Of a DNA stretch of 64,000 nt, positions 46,904 through 58,752 are shown piece after piece. The notes under the pieces were generated by a model. That model was given only the letters and a program-made list of their open reading frames with translations. It made no database searches and was not told the origin of the DNA. This DNA is from Dipylidium caninum (Eukaryota > Platyhelminthes > Cestoda > Cyclophyllidea > Dipylidiidae). The stretch spans positions 1 to 64,000 of the forward strand of contig QEYB01000128.1 of NCBI GenBank assembly GCA_017562135.1, in the 5' to 3' direction. Numbering within the stretch: position 1 is the stretch's first letter; every line of letters begins with the position of its first letter. A program made the position numbers and the translations under genes.

Positions 46904-47260
46904 TTAAGCATACCGCCGGTGGCTTAAACCTTCTGGTGTCACAAATACTTGACGCAGTGTCGTATCTGAAAAGGGCTCTGTTGGAACAGTAACCGATGGA
47001 AAGCGTGTGGAAGGAGCTATTTTGTCGAAGTGGAGAACTGCTAGCCCAGATAGGCCACAGCGCTGTTGACTCGCTCGACCAAGGAGGACTTCCTCCAAAT
47101 GTGGACTCAGAAAGGCAAGTGTGGTGACCGGAGACTGGCTGGATGCACCGCGAGGAATACAAAATGGGACGGTAAAAGTTGGTCTTTTATCTGTTTCCGA
47201 TGTTATGCATGGGCGAAACGTTTTCGATTGTCCTTTCGCACGACAGAAGTTAAGATGTGG
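46904..47260 (-). CDS. Possible distal exon, unknown product
   Basis: Acceptor-like GTGGGTCGTTTTTCAG is followed in phase 0 by 118 open codons and a stop. The encoded stretch includes SPHLEEVLLGRASQQRCGL and ends TPEGLSHRRYA. Phase 0 would fit the candidate exon at 48782-48917. The full open frame is 149 codons, long for this AT-balanced region, but a 101-codon frame also runs on the + strand here, so coding status is unproven. Confidence 0.25.
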   Translation of the reverse strand, partial: PHLNFCRAKGQSKTFRPCITSETDKRPTFTVPFCIPRGASSQSPVTTLAFLSPHLEEVLLGRASQQRCGLSGLAVLHFDKIAPSTRFPSVTVPTEPFSDTTLRQVFVTPEGLSHRRYA

Positions 47261-48781
47261 CTGAAAAACGACCCACGACAAATGACATTCACAAAGCCCT
47301 ACATAAGTGGAGAGGCCGGGTTGTTGGAGTTTACTCTGTCTTTTAGACTCCAAATGGGACGTTTATTTTAAGCGTCACATCGTTGTGACATGTGGACACT
47401 ATGACTTGATGACAATGCCGTCTGCATCTGTCTTCTCGATGTCAAAATTGCGCAATGTGAAGTAACAAAATGACTGTTGATTATGCTCCAAATGTAAACA
47501 TTCACGTTGATTTAGGCTTTTGCAAATACTCTCATGACAAGTCCATCCAGCCGTCCGCATAGCTCACTCAGTGGCCCGTTGCTCGATCCAAAGTCTGCCC
47601 CCAGCAGTCTCTGCTGGTGGAATTGCAATCTTCCTCTCATCCGCGCAATTTAGATGCACTAATGACTTCATAGCGAAAATACTTCAAGCGTCTCCTTAAA
47701 AGTATGTTTTTTCCCCACCCCCCCTCTCTCTTTCTCTCTAGTTCGCTCGCTTTCCCTCAACCTTCTCCGACAAACGGAGCCCTCTTGACCCTCTTTAGGC
47801 TTGAGTTTCCGCGCTGGAAACAGGGAAGTAGTTTAAGGAATAGCTTTGGGACAATTGTGTGTTTAAGGCCGGGCCCAAAATACAACAATAAATTTCGGCC
47901 CAGCCCAGTTTTAGTCCCGCGGCAGTGTTTTAAAGGATGACCGGTGAATCGCATCGGACGAGCGTCGCAGAATGCTACCCGAATCACGGGTAGCCAGCCT
48001 TATGCCCTTCCCAGAGACACCCTCACGTCCAAACGAGAGAGGACGGGATGCGAGCGTCGCAGAGGCGGATTTGATCCCGCCCCTCGGTATTAATTGACGT
48101 CGAAAGTTTTTGTCTCTAAGTCAAACGCCAAGACAGAATACCGCTACAAATCTCCTCAGTGGCAATTCAAACATTCTTTTTCATAAATGTTTAAGAAAGT
48201 TGTGGTTTTGTTGAATTAGTAGATACTATCGGTGGAATTGACTTGCTAGTTCATGTTCGTGGCGGGCGAAAGCTATCTACCGTCTCATTTTACTAAAACA
48301 TTTAATTTACTCGCGTTGCCTAGGAAATAATTGCTATAAAGGTCGCTTCAACCTTTTATTTTGAAATTACCAAAAGTATCCGCTAGTTATCACGACAACA
48401 TAGTAATAGAGTCGCATATCACAGAGTTGTACCAGAAAATCCAAATAAAACAGATGTCAATTGATTTTGCCTCCTTTTGCCTAAAATAAGTCAGAGCCTT
48501 TATCAAACTGCAAAAATGGTTTGTAATTTAAAGAGTATGGTCGTGGCCCCTTGCCAAGCAGTAAGACTCAGATTGCCAGATCCGGAGTTAAAGCGAGAAA
48601 AATGTAATTACACACCTCGAATCGGTCACACTCGGAGAGCAATTTTTCCCCTGGGAAGACCAGGCCATCCTCGTCACTTTGCGATGCAAGTGGTTGCTTC
48701 GGGCCGAAAAACCATACACGTCGCATATTTGTGACGCACAGGAATAATTCGTGGAAATGTTAACATAATATAAATTTTTAC

Positions 48782-48917
48782 CGCATTCATAAGTTTCGTC
48801 GCTTCCTGCGGCGCGCGGCAAATCAGCGCATGGACCGACGCATGCCAGCGATCACGTTTTCCAGCCCACTCTCCACAAGACACAATTTGGGAACGCGATT
48901 GGTAGAATGGAAAACAT
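48782..48917 (-). CDS. Probable exon (136 nt) on the calcium-channel strand
   Basis: Acceptor TGTACCCCGTTTCAATATCAG precedes it and GCG|GTAAAA, a weak donor, follows it. Only one frame is open throughout (needs two bases from the previous exon, ends in phase 0); it includes HASVHALICRAPQEATKLM. The composition is protein-like and helix-prone. Placement in the channel tail rests only on strand and order. Confidence 0.4.
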
Positions 48918-49107
48918 CTGATATTGAAACGGGGTACATAGGCAGAGAGGGAGGAAGTGACAAGATCCGGAGATCTCGTGAGTGGAGGGGACAGGAAGTG
49001 CATAGATGAGTCAATGCCTTGCCTCCTCTCCCCTCCCGTCTGGTGCACTAAGCGTTGGAGAAAGATATAATGATTTGTACAACTGGCTACTTTCCGTTTT
49101 TGAGTGC

Positions 49108-49131
49108 GTGTGTGTGTGTGTGTGTGTGTGA
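49108..49131. repeat. TG dinucleotide microsatellite
   Basis: About a dozen TG repeats within presumed intronic DNA. Confidence 0.95.
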
Positions 49132-49512
49132 GTAAGGCGATGTGATTGACTGGAGCAACTATGGTTTGCGGATCACAAGAAGAAAGCCATACCTAGCAAA
49201 GCAGCAATGATGTGCGACGTTACTGTCGAAACGGCGAGCCTTGATAAATACACCTAGAAGGGGAGGAGGGAGCGGATAGAAAATCGTGTTAGCACAGTGG
49301 CTCGGAGAGCCTTTGTTGGCGAAAGGCCCACAGTTATTCGCATTCCCCTGTATATGCGCAGTATTGCCAACCAGATGCGCAATCCCTTGCAGTTGGCAGT
49401 GTGCCGCCTCAGCTGGCCAGATTAAATTAGCTACCATTCTACTCGACCATACTAAATAGCGGATATTCAAATCAACCAGCCTTGTGGGTAATAAGTAGTG
49501 GCTGGTACGTAC

Positions 49513-49639
49513 CCTAGTCGGCCCGATGAGCATAGTAGGATTCTCTGCGAGCAGCAGCGAACATGGATCGCGCGATTTCGAGATCCTCCTTCCTCTCCTC
49601 CTCTTGCCTTTGCTGCTGTTCTTCAGTCTCTTTTCGGCG
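49513..49639 (-). CDS. Probable exon (127 nt), glutamine/glutamate-rich
   Basis: A strong acceptor (TCTACCTGTTTCCCTTAACAG) and a strong donor (AGG|GTACGT) bound it. Phase 0 gives RRKETEEQQQRQEEERKED, then an Ala/Arg-rich helix, but meets TAG four bases before the donor. Another frame, needing two bases from the previous exon, is open to the donor and gives a Lys/Arg-rich product. The first reads as a charged coiled-coil-like helix and could be a terminal exon; the second joins in phase with the exon ending at 53930. Which frame is used is unresolved. It is likely part of the calcium-channel tail, by strand and order. Confidence 0.5.
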
Positions 49640-52600
49640 CTGTTAAGGGAAACAGGTAGAAGGGTATTTGACCAGGTCGAAGACGCTCTCAACTACGCAA
49701 AACTAATCATCATACGTTCCTGGACTGACACATAGATTCTAAAAAAAACATCATGTGGCATCTCGCTGCTAAGGCGGTTCCATAATTTTTTCTTATAAAT
49801 GATATGAAAAAGGCTTTTTAATGATTCTGAGACCAAGCAAGAATTAAAGGACAGGGGACTTACTAAATAGGAACTGCCTCGTCGAATAAGGCCCATGATC
49901 CCTCCACCGCCTTTCTCCTCTCCACCAGGCGGAGGAATTGTGGTCTTAAGTTTTCTGATAATTAATAGTTAGAACAGGGAAAAAGATTGGTAAACATTTG
50001 TGCACTTTCACCGGATGGGTATAAATAATGCATAAAAATGGACAAATAGATTGGATTAATTAAAGTCCGGGTGCTGTGTGAAAGATAAATAATGATATGC
50101 AGTTACGACACCAAACTCAGAACGGAGAAGTAGATTGTGTAGAATAATGCCGATTGTTTGGCATGTGATTGCAGTTACGCGGGTCCTTCGGGTCACATGG
50201 AATGAAGATATTGTTTATATGCACGCGTGAAGCAAAGGCGGCCCGAATTCAGACCCTCCGAATGACATAGCAGGTCGAGACCGGGAAACTCTACTCCCCC
50301 TTTAATGACTACAAGAGCCTTGGGACCAAAATGGCATTAATTAGAGAGATTAACCATCGAATTTTTATCGGTTCACTTCAGGGTCATTCGAATTGAATTG
50401 TCCCTTTTAAATGACGTTTTGACAATCGAGATGCTCGATTTGGAAACACTCCACTTGGCACAGAAATAATAGCCACTTGCCAAATCTGAGGAGTCAAAGT
50501 AAATGTGAGAAAAAGGACTTTCACCGAGAGGCATCGTGAAACGTAACTGCGAGGGTTCACGCGTGCGGAAACGACCAATTTGCATGCATTATGTATAGCC
50601 GCAGCGACCGGGTCTGCTTCGACGCCACTTCACCTTCGCCTCATCGAAGATTGTTCTCTTCCTTTTTTTTATGCATAATTAATTCGCCGGATGAAGAGAG
50701 GAATGCCATTTGCAATCATCCTTTTCCCAGCCACACACGCACACACAAATAGAAACAAAGGTAGTCGAATACGGAATGGTAGAGAACGAATTCCAAGTGC
50801 ATTTTCATCATTTGCATTATTTGGGCATATTTTGAATGGATACTGGAAGCTGCAAAGAATTAACGGAGTATTGCTACAGAATGCGCGTTCGCCGACCGAA
50901 GAAAAGAACATTGTTGGTGGAAAAATCACTAGAGTGCTGGGGCGGAAATGCTTCGTACTGGCAGCTGCGTCGAGGAAGTGGGAGAGTAGAGAGCGGGAGT
51001 AGGTAATCACTACAGGTTGGAGCATACTCAGGCCAATTTGTCTTAATTACCGCGGTGACTAAGTGACTCAAGAAAACAGAGCAGGTTTCTGCACTTCAAT
51101 GGAGTAATAAAAGGCAACTGTAAATCGGTGTCAGCAGATAAAAAGCTCTTCCTTGGACAGCTTTTGGGTAAGGGAGCAGCGGGGGCGAGGATGACAGACA
51201 CAAGTAATTCCGTCAATACAAAGTTTCAGATGGCCAATCTCTCGAGAATTGGTCCCTACCACTGCCAACGAAAGTCATTCTTCCTTTATTTAGGGAGCGG
51301 CGCAATTTATGCCCTCGTATAAAATTTAGGCGGTATAATAAAACTATTAGACTTTGTGGAACGAAACTAACAAACTAATTTGCGCCAGAAAGTTGACGAC
51401 GACGAGGTGACAACTTTTTTGCAAACTTCGGTTGAACGGAAACTGCCTCGATAGCGTCCAAATAGCAACCAAGTAGTGAAGATCACGTAATAGCGAGTGA
51501 GCGTCTTTGAGACCACCTGACTTGCGGCATTTGGTTGAAGTGCGCCACCTTTTTCGTGGCTACTCCCCAGTAACATTGCGTGGAACGTATAGCGAGTCCG
51601 TCAAGAAGAAACGCATTGGGGCTGCTCGTAAATCCAAGAGAGCGGTTAAGTGTAAAGCATTTGGGTGTGGTGCAGAGGCGACACCGAAGAAGACGTCTTC
51701 TGCAGCTAACCAGCTATGTAGGCGACGAGTGGGAGCCTTTAAGATCAAGGGACGAGAGAATCTCTTTTGAATTGCCGACAATTTTTTTTCCGATTAATTA
51801 TTCAGCATACCTGACAGCTTTTAAAGACAGGAACGCAGAACCTACTCAAGCCCATCCCTCTTTTTTCGGGAGATGCTAAGTGCGGTAAGAACAAGAAATT
51901 CCCCATCGTCTGGCCTCGACGCACCTCAGCTCAGCTCAGCTCACCTCCACACCCCACCTCTTCCCCGTCTGCCTGTCTGCCTGCCTGCCTGCCTGCCTCT
52001 CCACTGCTGCTCCCTTCACTGGCACGAAATCCGGGTGACATTAAAGCCGGAATCGCATCCCACACTCTCTGCACACTTTTTTAACATTGAGTGGAAATTT
52101 ATGCTCCAACGAGGTAAAATTGGTAATAATTAAGGACAATCCCCTACCGACCCGCTTTTTTAACATCCCCAACCACTTGGGGCTAATTTTAGGCTTTAAA
52201 CAAACTTCTATCATGTTTACAGCCTGCTGATGTATGTTCATGCGGATAGACCGCATGAATTAAGTCTATGCTAAACGGGTTGAGGGGTCTCAGTTACTGG
52301 CCTACTAGCTGTTTTCGACGATGTATCACATTGTGCAAAAGGGTGACAAGTAATGTGATAGGAGTGAAAGAAGCCTTTTGACTATGAATAGAAATAAGCT
52401 GCATTCATGAATTGAAGGGAAGGAGATTTATTTATCCAGAGCAGGGACTTCCCTTCGTTGCTCCAAAAAATGGGATGGAAACGGCAGGGGGACAGAGGAG
52501 GCGAGTGCCAGTCGCGCCTGCAGCCTTTCGCTTGTACGAGTGACACCAACGGTGGGAAATTGGATTAGCGGAGGGCGGCGGAAAAAACTCCTCTTTAAAT

Positions 52601-53929
52601 TCCATCAACCCGTCTACGTCACTTCAGGCACCAAAAATACGCTCACTTGCCAAAGCGGCTTCCCACACAGCTCAGGTAGCCTTTGTGACAATGTCTGCAA
52701 CTCAAGGTCTCAAATTCCGTAGTGAGGCCGAAAGCACTGCTATAAACGAGTAAAATTTATGAAACACACGGAGTAATCATGAAGCGGAAGTACCCAGGAA
52801 GACTATCCTACACGAAAGGAGTCAAGAAATGGATCTGGTCTGTTTCGATTTTCGCTAGATGGACGTGGAAGCGTAGTATTTACAATTGTAAAGCCATTAA
52901 TTTGGCCACTGATTACAGAAATGGAGTCCAAAAGGAACTTTCAAACTGTATCAATATTTTTAGACCTCTAAGCAGTGTCGGTCAACACGGCAAGTGCGAG
53001 AGGCTGACTTCAGAATCCTCTTGACTGTTCACTTGAACGTCCTGCTCACACAGTAGGCGCAGTTTACTCCGTGAATACTCGGCTTTCAATTCCCACTTTG
53101 CCAAAAGTGGGCGTTAGAAAATGCGGAAGGAGAATTCCATTATGCAGCGCGGATGGAGCAGGGCAAACAACCGCGGAAGGGAGAGGCGAACTCAACACCT
53201 TAATGAAGTGCCGGTCTCACCTCGGCTGCGGACACCTAATTGGAGGGTGTTCTTCAAAGCGGACATGGAAAGGGAGAGCTTTGGTCTTCTAACATAACTG
53301 CGTCAGAAAGCAAACTACTTAAAGTGATTATAACACCAAAAAATAAATCCGCTAAAAGCGTAAATATCTTTTCAATGGATTGAGAGAGGAGCGGACGAGA
53401 TAAGGGGTCGTCCGCCCCTATTTGATAAGCCGGTTTCACTGGGACTTTTAACTTGCGTCAAATCTCCACTGCCAATCAAGGGATGCATTCACAGAGACGA
53501 AAATGGCAGACATCAAGTTGAGTGAAAACGTCAGTTGGGTGGGTGGATTTTCAACCGACCTGCAAGCTAAAGGTGGAAAAGTGCACCACACGATGAGCCC
53601 ACTTCCGTGAAACGAAAGAATGGCCATGACAGGTCTGGAATTGGTTTTTCGTTTGTAATTAGTTGGTCTTACTAATTGTTCCACCGTGACGAGTCGAGCT
53701 AATTGTCGTTAATCAAGTGAATGGACGTTAACATCTTGCAATACCATTTGTTTCCCTTTTTCTTGTCAGTTTGCAATCAAGTTAATCGTGTGGAAGATAA
53801 GTCGAACGGGTTGGTGGTGGAGATTTCACACTCCATTGGGCAGTACGGCAACCTCCCGCCCTGGCTGACTGACGTTATCACTCCCAGCCGTATTCCCCTT
53901 CATCCCCTCGAGCATCAAGTCAGACTCAC
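49640..53929. other. Presumed intron; no gene recognised
   Basis: Short frames only. There is a CTGC-rich microsatellite at 51968-51998. If the exons on either side belong to the channel gene, this is a single intron of about 4.3 kb on the - strand. Confidence 0.4.
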
Positions 53930-54214
53930 TTGTTGTCACTACGGCCTGCCACGGCAATGACCGCGGGATGAGCAGCCGTCACTTGGACTGAGGGGATCTG
54001 GCCGCCTGGCACAGCCGCGCCGTTGCTCCCGACCCCAGTGACACCGCCCCCGGGACCGGGCGCACCTCCGCCTGCTTGGGCTTGGCGCTTTCGCAATTCA
54101 CTTGGCGTTGCGGTGATGTCTCGGTGGCCTGAAGACACGGGCTTCTTGCCCCGCTTCCGAGTCCAGTCTGTCAGTGTTCGACCGAGAATACCACCGCCGG
54201 GGAATCACATCGCG
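53930..54214 (-). CDS. CaV1-type channel distal-tail exon, reading frame ambiguous
   Basis: A strong acceptor, CCAATCGTTTCAG, lies before 54214, and a strong donor, CAACAA|GTGAGT, ends at 53930. From that acceptor, phase 0 continues the previous exon (which ends in phase 0) as RDVIPRRWYSRSNTDRL and stays open for 38 codons. A weak donor, CCAA|GTGAAT, lies just before its stop. From an inner acceptor, CTGACAG (exon then 54167-53930), a different frame encodes TDWTRKRGKKPVSSGHRDI and a Gly/Ala/Pro-rich tail, open to the strong donor. The region is GC-rich and clearly coding in character. Alternative acceptors could give two different tails. Confidence 0.6.
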
Positions 54215-56299
54215 CTGAAACGATTGGGAAAAAGGAGGAACAAATCCAGATAACTCAACTGCAGTATGGTAGACAATGGAAAGGCCGCAAAAGTAGGTAA
54301 GGCGAAAGTTGCATGGCTATCAACACAACGTTTTCAACCGAGTTTAAAAGGCAGGGCTATAATTCACCGTGGAAGTTGGGAATGTGTTTTGCAGGGACAG
54401 AGCCATCGCCAGTGTTCAGTAGTGAGTAAATCGATGGCAGAAATTGTGATTTTTGAGGAAAAAACGCATAACTTTCATTCTGATGTTAGACTATGAGTGC
54501 CCAAAGCAAAAGGCACTCACTAGCTGTTCCCTCAGGTTGCAGATTTTCTCAGGTCACCATTACACGCGAAATCCAACGCAATAAGTGGCCAAGTTGGGTG
54601 GCTTTGAGCAGTTCAGACTTCAGTTTAACAGCTCAGGCAACGCAAAGTCTATTTAAACAAATCTATTTAAACAAAGGGTGCGAACAACCGTGCACTCAAC
54701 TTTCGCCCTCCTCCCAGCACCAGTGTCAGCCGCAAACGGAGCGCGAAACCGGCGTTTGATCTGTAACTGCTTCTAAAGCTGCCGACTACGCTACAAACAG
54801 TTACAATTGCGAAAAGGCGCCTAAAATCCTGACTTTTCTCCCCCGTTTGATGCTCCAGCGGTCAGAAGCCTGGTCGACAGAGAGCGTAGCCTCAAGAGGG
54901 CTGCTAAGAAGCTTGTTTAATTTTTATTCAACGAAAAGAAACCACCTGGTGGACAACAGGGTGTCGAGGCAATTGGTAGAGGTAATGAAATCGACATCCA
55001 TCTACCCATACAGACGGACGGACAGCACATGGGGTGTTGGAGAGTAGAAGTTTTAAAGAAACTACTTTCTGATTGGCCACACTCTGCGAACAGGGGAAAG
55101 ATAAGAGTCAGGCGAGGGAAGGTTTGAGGGCACTAATGAGGCTTTCAGAGACTTGAGTCTTTAAATCATGGCAGTCTGGGACCGTCGGCGGCAGGGAGAT
55201 TATTTGGCTCGCTTTCAATAACATTCCTGCCGTACAAAATTTGACCATCGTCCAAGAAAATTCTATCCGTTCTCTTGCGTTTAATCTCAACGCAAATCTA
55301 TGAAATTCCGTTAGAAATTATACCGAAGCACGCGACCGGAAATGACCATAAATTGTTCTTCCTCTTTCACACTTGTAAAAACACAGTACAGTGGGGTAAA
55401 AGAGCATCAAGATAGCGAATGAAGATAAATTATCAGATTTTGGGGCGAGTTGTTGAGTATTTCTGAGAGAGGCTTAAAAGTAATGTTAAAAAGTGGTGCT
55501 ACGTTACACAACTCCTGCGCCAAGCTTTGTATGTAAAAGTTGAGGAGACGGCGACAAAATGGGAAGTGCGGAGGCAATAAACAACGCCAATTAAGTGAAA
55601 ACCTTTCGAGGGGGGGGGGGAGGGGGGAATCCTTTAAGAGTGGCACAGAAAGATGTTATTCGGCTAACATTTTCTCTCAACTTCACGCTGCAGTGATGCT
55701 TGTCGGGGAAGGGAGAACAGATAGGTGACACGAACACCCCGCAACTCGCATGTCCCGAATCAGATCCGGGATTAAAGGGTGGACGACATGCGCACGGGCT
55801 GTTTGGTGTGTATTGCGATGCGTGCCTGCATTCCCAGTGGCTGCCTCCGAGGTCCACGTCCTCCTCTGTAGACTCACATTTACGGAGTCCCCGAATGGAG
55901 GAAACAGACTATTGTGTCAGTTGATGGGACAAAGTAGGATGACAAAAATACACAGAAAACAGGGGAGTTTAACGGTCGATCGACAAAGTGGGCTCATTGT
56001 TACCCTCCCATCAAGATGGAACCCATCCAACTTTGAAGTGACAGGAATCATGAAAATTAGCTTTCCTTAAACTGGGAGCATAATTCTTTGCAGATTGCTA
56101 AAGAATATGTGGCATGTGTGTAAAATTCGCAGTAGATGTAGCAAGAGGGAGATTATCTTTATTTTCATGGCTCACTGCACTAAGAGGCGTTAATTTTCCT
56201 GCTAGAGATTAAATTGCGCATTCACTTTTCCCCGAAACACGTAGTCGACATAACTGATCAAAAGACACCTCCACGACGCGGTCATCCCAAGTGACTCAC
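54215..56299. other. Presumed intron of the channel gene
   Basis: About 2.1 kb between channel exons on the - strand. It contains a G run (55610-55620) and no convincing exon. Confidence 0.55.
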
Positions 56300-56404
56300 C
56301 TTTTCGCCTTTCCTGCGTTGGATATCATCGCCCGTGAGATCGGAGGAGCAACGGCGGGGAAACCCAACAATCGTCGGTTGATGCGGCATCGAACGATCAC
56401 CGGC
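56300..56404 (-). CDS. CACNA1: CaV1-type channel exon following the IQ exon (35 codons)
   Basis: Acceptor TCTTTTCTTCTTATTGCCAG and donor AAAAG|GTGAGT bound exactly 35 codons, phase 0 at both ends. That matches the phase-0 end of the IQ exon. The product ends RRCSSDLTGDDIQRRKGEK. L-type channels carry a comparable segment shortly after the IQ motif (vertebrate and insect forms read similar to RRAISG followed by a leucine-acidic stretch), so the serine-aspartate-leucine part is taken as its counterpart. Splice signals, phase and composition agree. Confidence 0.75.
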
Positions 56405-57536
56405 CTGGCAATAAGAAGAAAAGAAAGAAAAAGCTAATCATAAGTGTCCATACAAGGGGAAAGAGATGGCAAAAGAGAAGTGAGACGAATGAGTAGACAG
56501 TGCGGAGTGATGTGACCGCTCTCAGTGGCGTATTAAGGTGAGTTAAACCGCAATAGGGAAAGCGCGTCGTCATACAACTTGTTAAAATTCATTCTGAATT
56601 AAATAAGCAGAAAAATTAAACCAACGAGATACTTTGGGGACGGAAAAGAGTTTGGGAAAAGAGAAGTGTCATTTTTGTCACGTCAGTAGTGGACTGCGAG
56701 TATTTTGAGAAGTTGTCTCCACCATTTTTCTCCCCATGTCAGGGTATAATTTGGTCAATATTCGCTTCTAGAGCAAGTGGACAACAGAAGCATTCATCAA
56801 CCGAGTGCCAGAAGAAGTGAGGAATTGCCGCAATTATCCAGCAATATTGGCCCCCAGATCGGTTTTGCCAAGTTTCCTCTGCAGGAATTTCCAAAGGCCA
56901 AAGGGGTGGGGAAACCCCTTTCTTTCGGTCCCAGCCTGCCGATGGGGAGCATTCGACAGGCTCACATTCCCATGAATCCCCCATGCTTTAACCGCGGGGA
57001 CTCCTTGGCATTTAAAGAATTTGGCGGTTGACGGGCAGATTATTACCGAGGCTACATAAAATCGAGCAAAATGGGACTGAAAGATCCCCCATTTAGATGA
57101 TATATTGGTACTTCAAGTGGAGTGACATCTGTCAGACAAGGGGGAGGTCGAGGCGGGAGGGCAGGAAATTGGGAGGGCGGAGAATGATGAGGGATTGGTG
57201 TTCTCAAAATGGCACAGAGAATATTTTAAGCGATTTAAACTTTTACTTACCATACAGCCGAATAATCAACAGGATATAACCAGTCCTAAAATTCAGTTAT
57301 GCATCTAAGCTGTGATATCGTGTCGTTAAATTTTACCATCTGGCATGGGTCACATAAGAATGAATAATTAATGCACAGTAACAAAAGTTGATGCGCCATC
57401 TCAATGAATTCCCCGTCTGAAGTGGAAACGAAAATAGACAAAATGAAAAGCACAAACAATAGGGTGTGTAGGCAAGGTGAAACCGCTCCGGGCCTGGTGT
57501 GGCCCAGTGTCAATGGCGAGTTAAAAGGAAACTCAC
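56405..57536. other. Intron of the channel gene
   Basis: 1132 nt on the - strand between the IQ exon and the next exon. It begins GTGAGT and ends in a pyrimidine tract and CCAG. No other feature seen. Confidence 0.7.
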
Positions 57537-57655
57537 AAGAATCTGAGGGATGTAGCGCGTGTCCTTTTGGATCATTTTCCTTTTTTGCCATTCACGGAAC
57601 CAATTTTGAATGAGGAAGGTGGCGTAGAACTTGCCCACTGTCACGACGTCCAACT
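57537..57655 (-). CDS. CACNA1: CaV1-type channel exon with the IQ calmodulin-binding motif
   Basis: The 119-nt exon encodes [20 protein letters not shown], then KRK and a 14-residue tail. This is the hallmark IQ motif of L-type (CaV1) alpha-1 subunits, usually KFYATFLIQ followed by DYFRKFKKRKE; CaV2 channels read KIYAAMMI at this place. The IQ helix binds calmodulin for calcium-dependent inactivation and facilitation, on the cytoplasmic side. The acceptor AATTAATTTAAG is weak in pyrimidines but gives the correct phase: GAG forms across the junction with the upstream exon. The donor is CTT|GTGAGT. DYFRKF is replaced by NWFREW, so the protein is divergent, but the hydrophobic anchors and the final KRK remain. 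Confidence 0.92.
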
Positions 57656-57735
57656 CTTAAATTAATTGAAATAAATCGGATTTGAGAGAGTGGAAGGTCA
57701 AATTATTAAACTTTCAGGCGTAATTGCGGCTGTAC

Positions 57736-57849
57736 CTTTGGGTGGAAGAATCTGATCCAAGAGTTTAGGACTCGTCCGTTTCCATATTTTCTTGATCACG
57801 ATTCGAAGTTCTTCGTTCAATTGGTCCAATGATTTCTCCTTCTCGTCGT
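57736..57849 (-). CDS. CACNA1: CaV1-type channel exon with the pre-IQ helix
   Basis: The 114-nt exon encodes [20 protein letters not shown], then LDQILPPK, the pre-IQ region shared by high-voltage-activated calcium channels (usually [27 protein letters not shown]). This segment contributes to calmodulin binding and gating control. Acceptor TGCATTTATTCACTGCAG and donor AAAG|GTACAG bound it; the phases link both neighbours without a break. The intron to the IQ exon is only 80 nt. The N-terminal part reads [10 protein letters not shown] where most channels have a shorter EGN-QA stretch. Confidence 0.94.
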
Positions 57850-58752
57850 CTGCAGTGAATAAATGCATCTCGGGACAATGGTTCAAAGTAAAGAGCCACT
57901 AAATTACAGGGGTAAGAGTATGAACTCTCATGCAACACCGAGGAATTCGAATTTAATCGAAATGAGCAGGCGCCGAGTGGTTCTAACCCCACTTACTGAC
58001 GATGTATACCGATACTTTAAATCACGGTATATTGGAGTCACCGCGAAACATTTCGAATGACAGATCTTGCGAGGACTGGACAGGCCTCCCGCTTCTTCCG
58101 TCTCGAATACTTTACAGTAACTTATCAACGGAGTGAAGTCGGATTTCTCTCGATGCGAGTTCGGTCCCACAAAAGGGGTCACCGCATTTTCTCTCCAGTG
58201 TAGCGTCGGGCAATGTGGTTCCAGGCTCAACAACCCCATCCCAAGGTTTCCTCTAAGCAAATGCAACTAAAAAGCTTCAATGGCTACAGGGTGTTTCGTG
58301 AGGACCGGAACTCCCTCTTGGGCAATACCGCAGAAGGCGTGCCCGGGCTCCACAGCTCATCCCCGTGGAGCAGTTGGCATTCGTAACTGTCGAGCGGTTT
58401 CACACTTGGTACCACCAACAACACGTGACATGACATTCTTATTGTTTCTTAATAAATTGTGCCCGGGAAATTGATTAACTTAATGCGAGACTCGTTAAGA
58501 CTTAGCGCGGGAAAACACGGAAAAGAAGACACGCTGACAGTGTGCCAAGCGCCTCAATTGCCCGTCTCATAAGGAGAGACTCATAGGCACGCAGTTTTAA
58601 CGCCCATTTGGTGGCTTTTGAATCTTTCAGGTACTAGAAATTGACGTCTGTAGGGAACTGAGATGCTTCGAATTGGCAGGTGATCGGAGGAGGCAAGACC
58701 GAAGATCGAGGTAAGAATAATGAGGGTTTCAGCAAACTCCCAAAAAACGCAC
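57850..58752. other. Intron of the channel gene
   Basis: 903 nt on the - strand, beginning GTGCGT and ending CACTGCAG. Nothing else is recognised in it. Confidence 0.75.
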
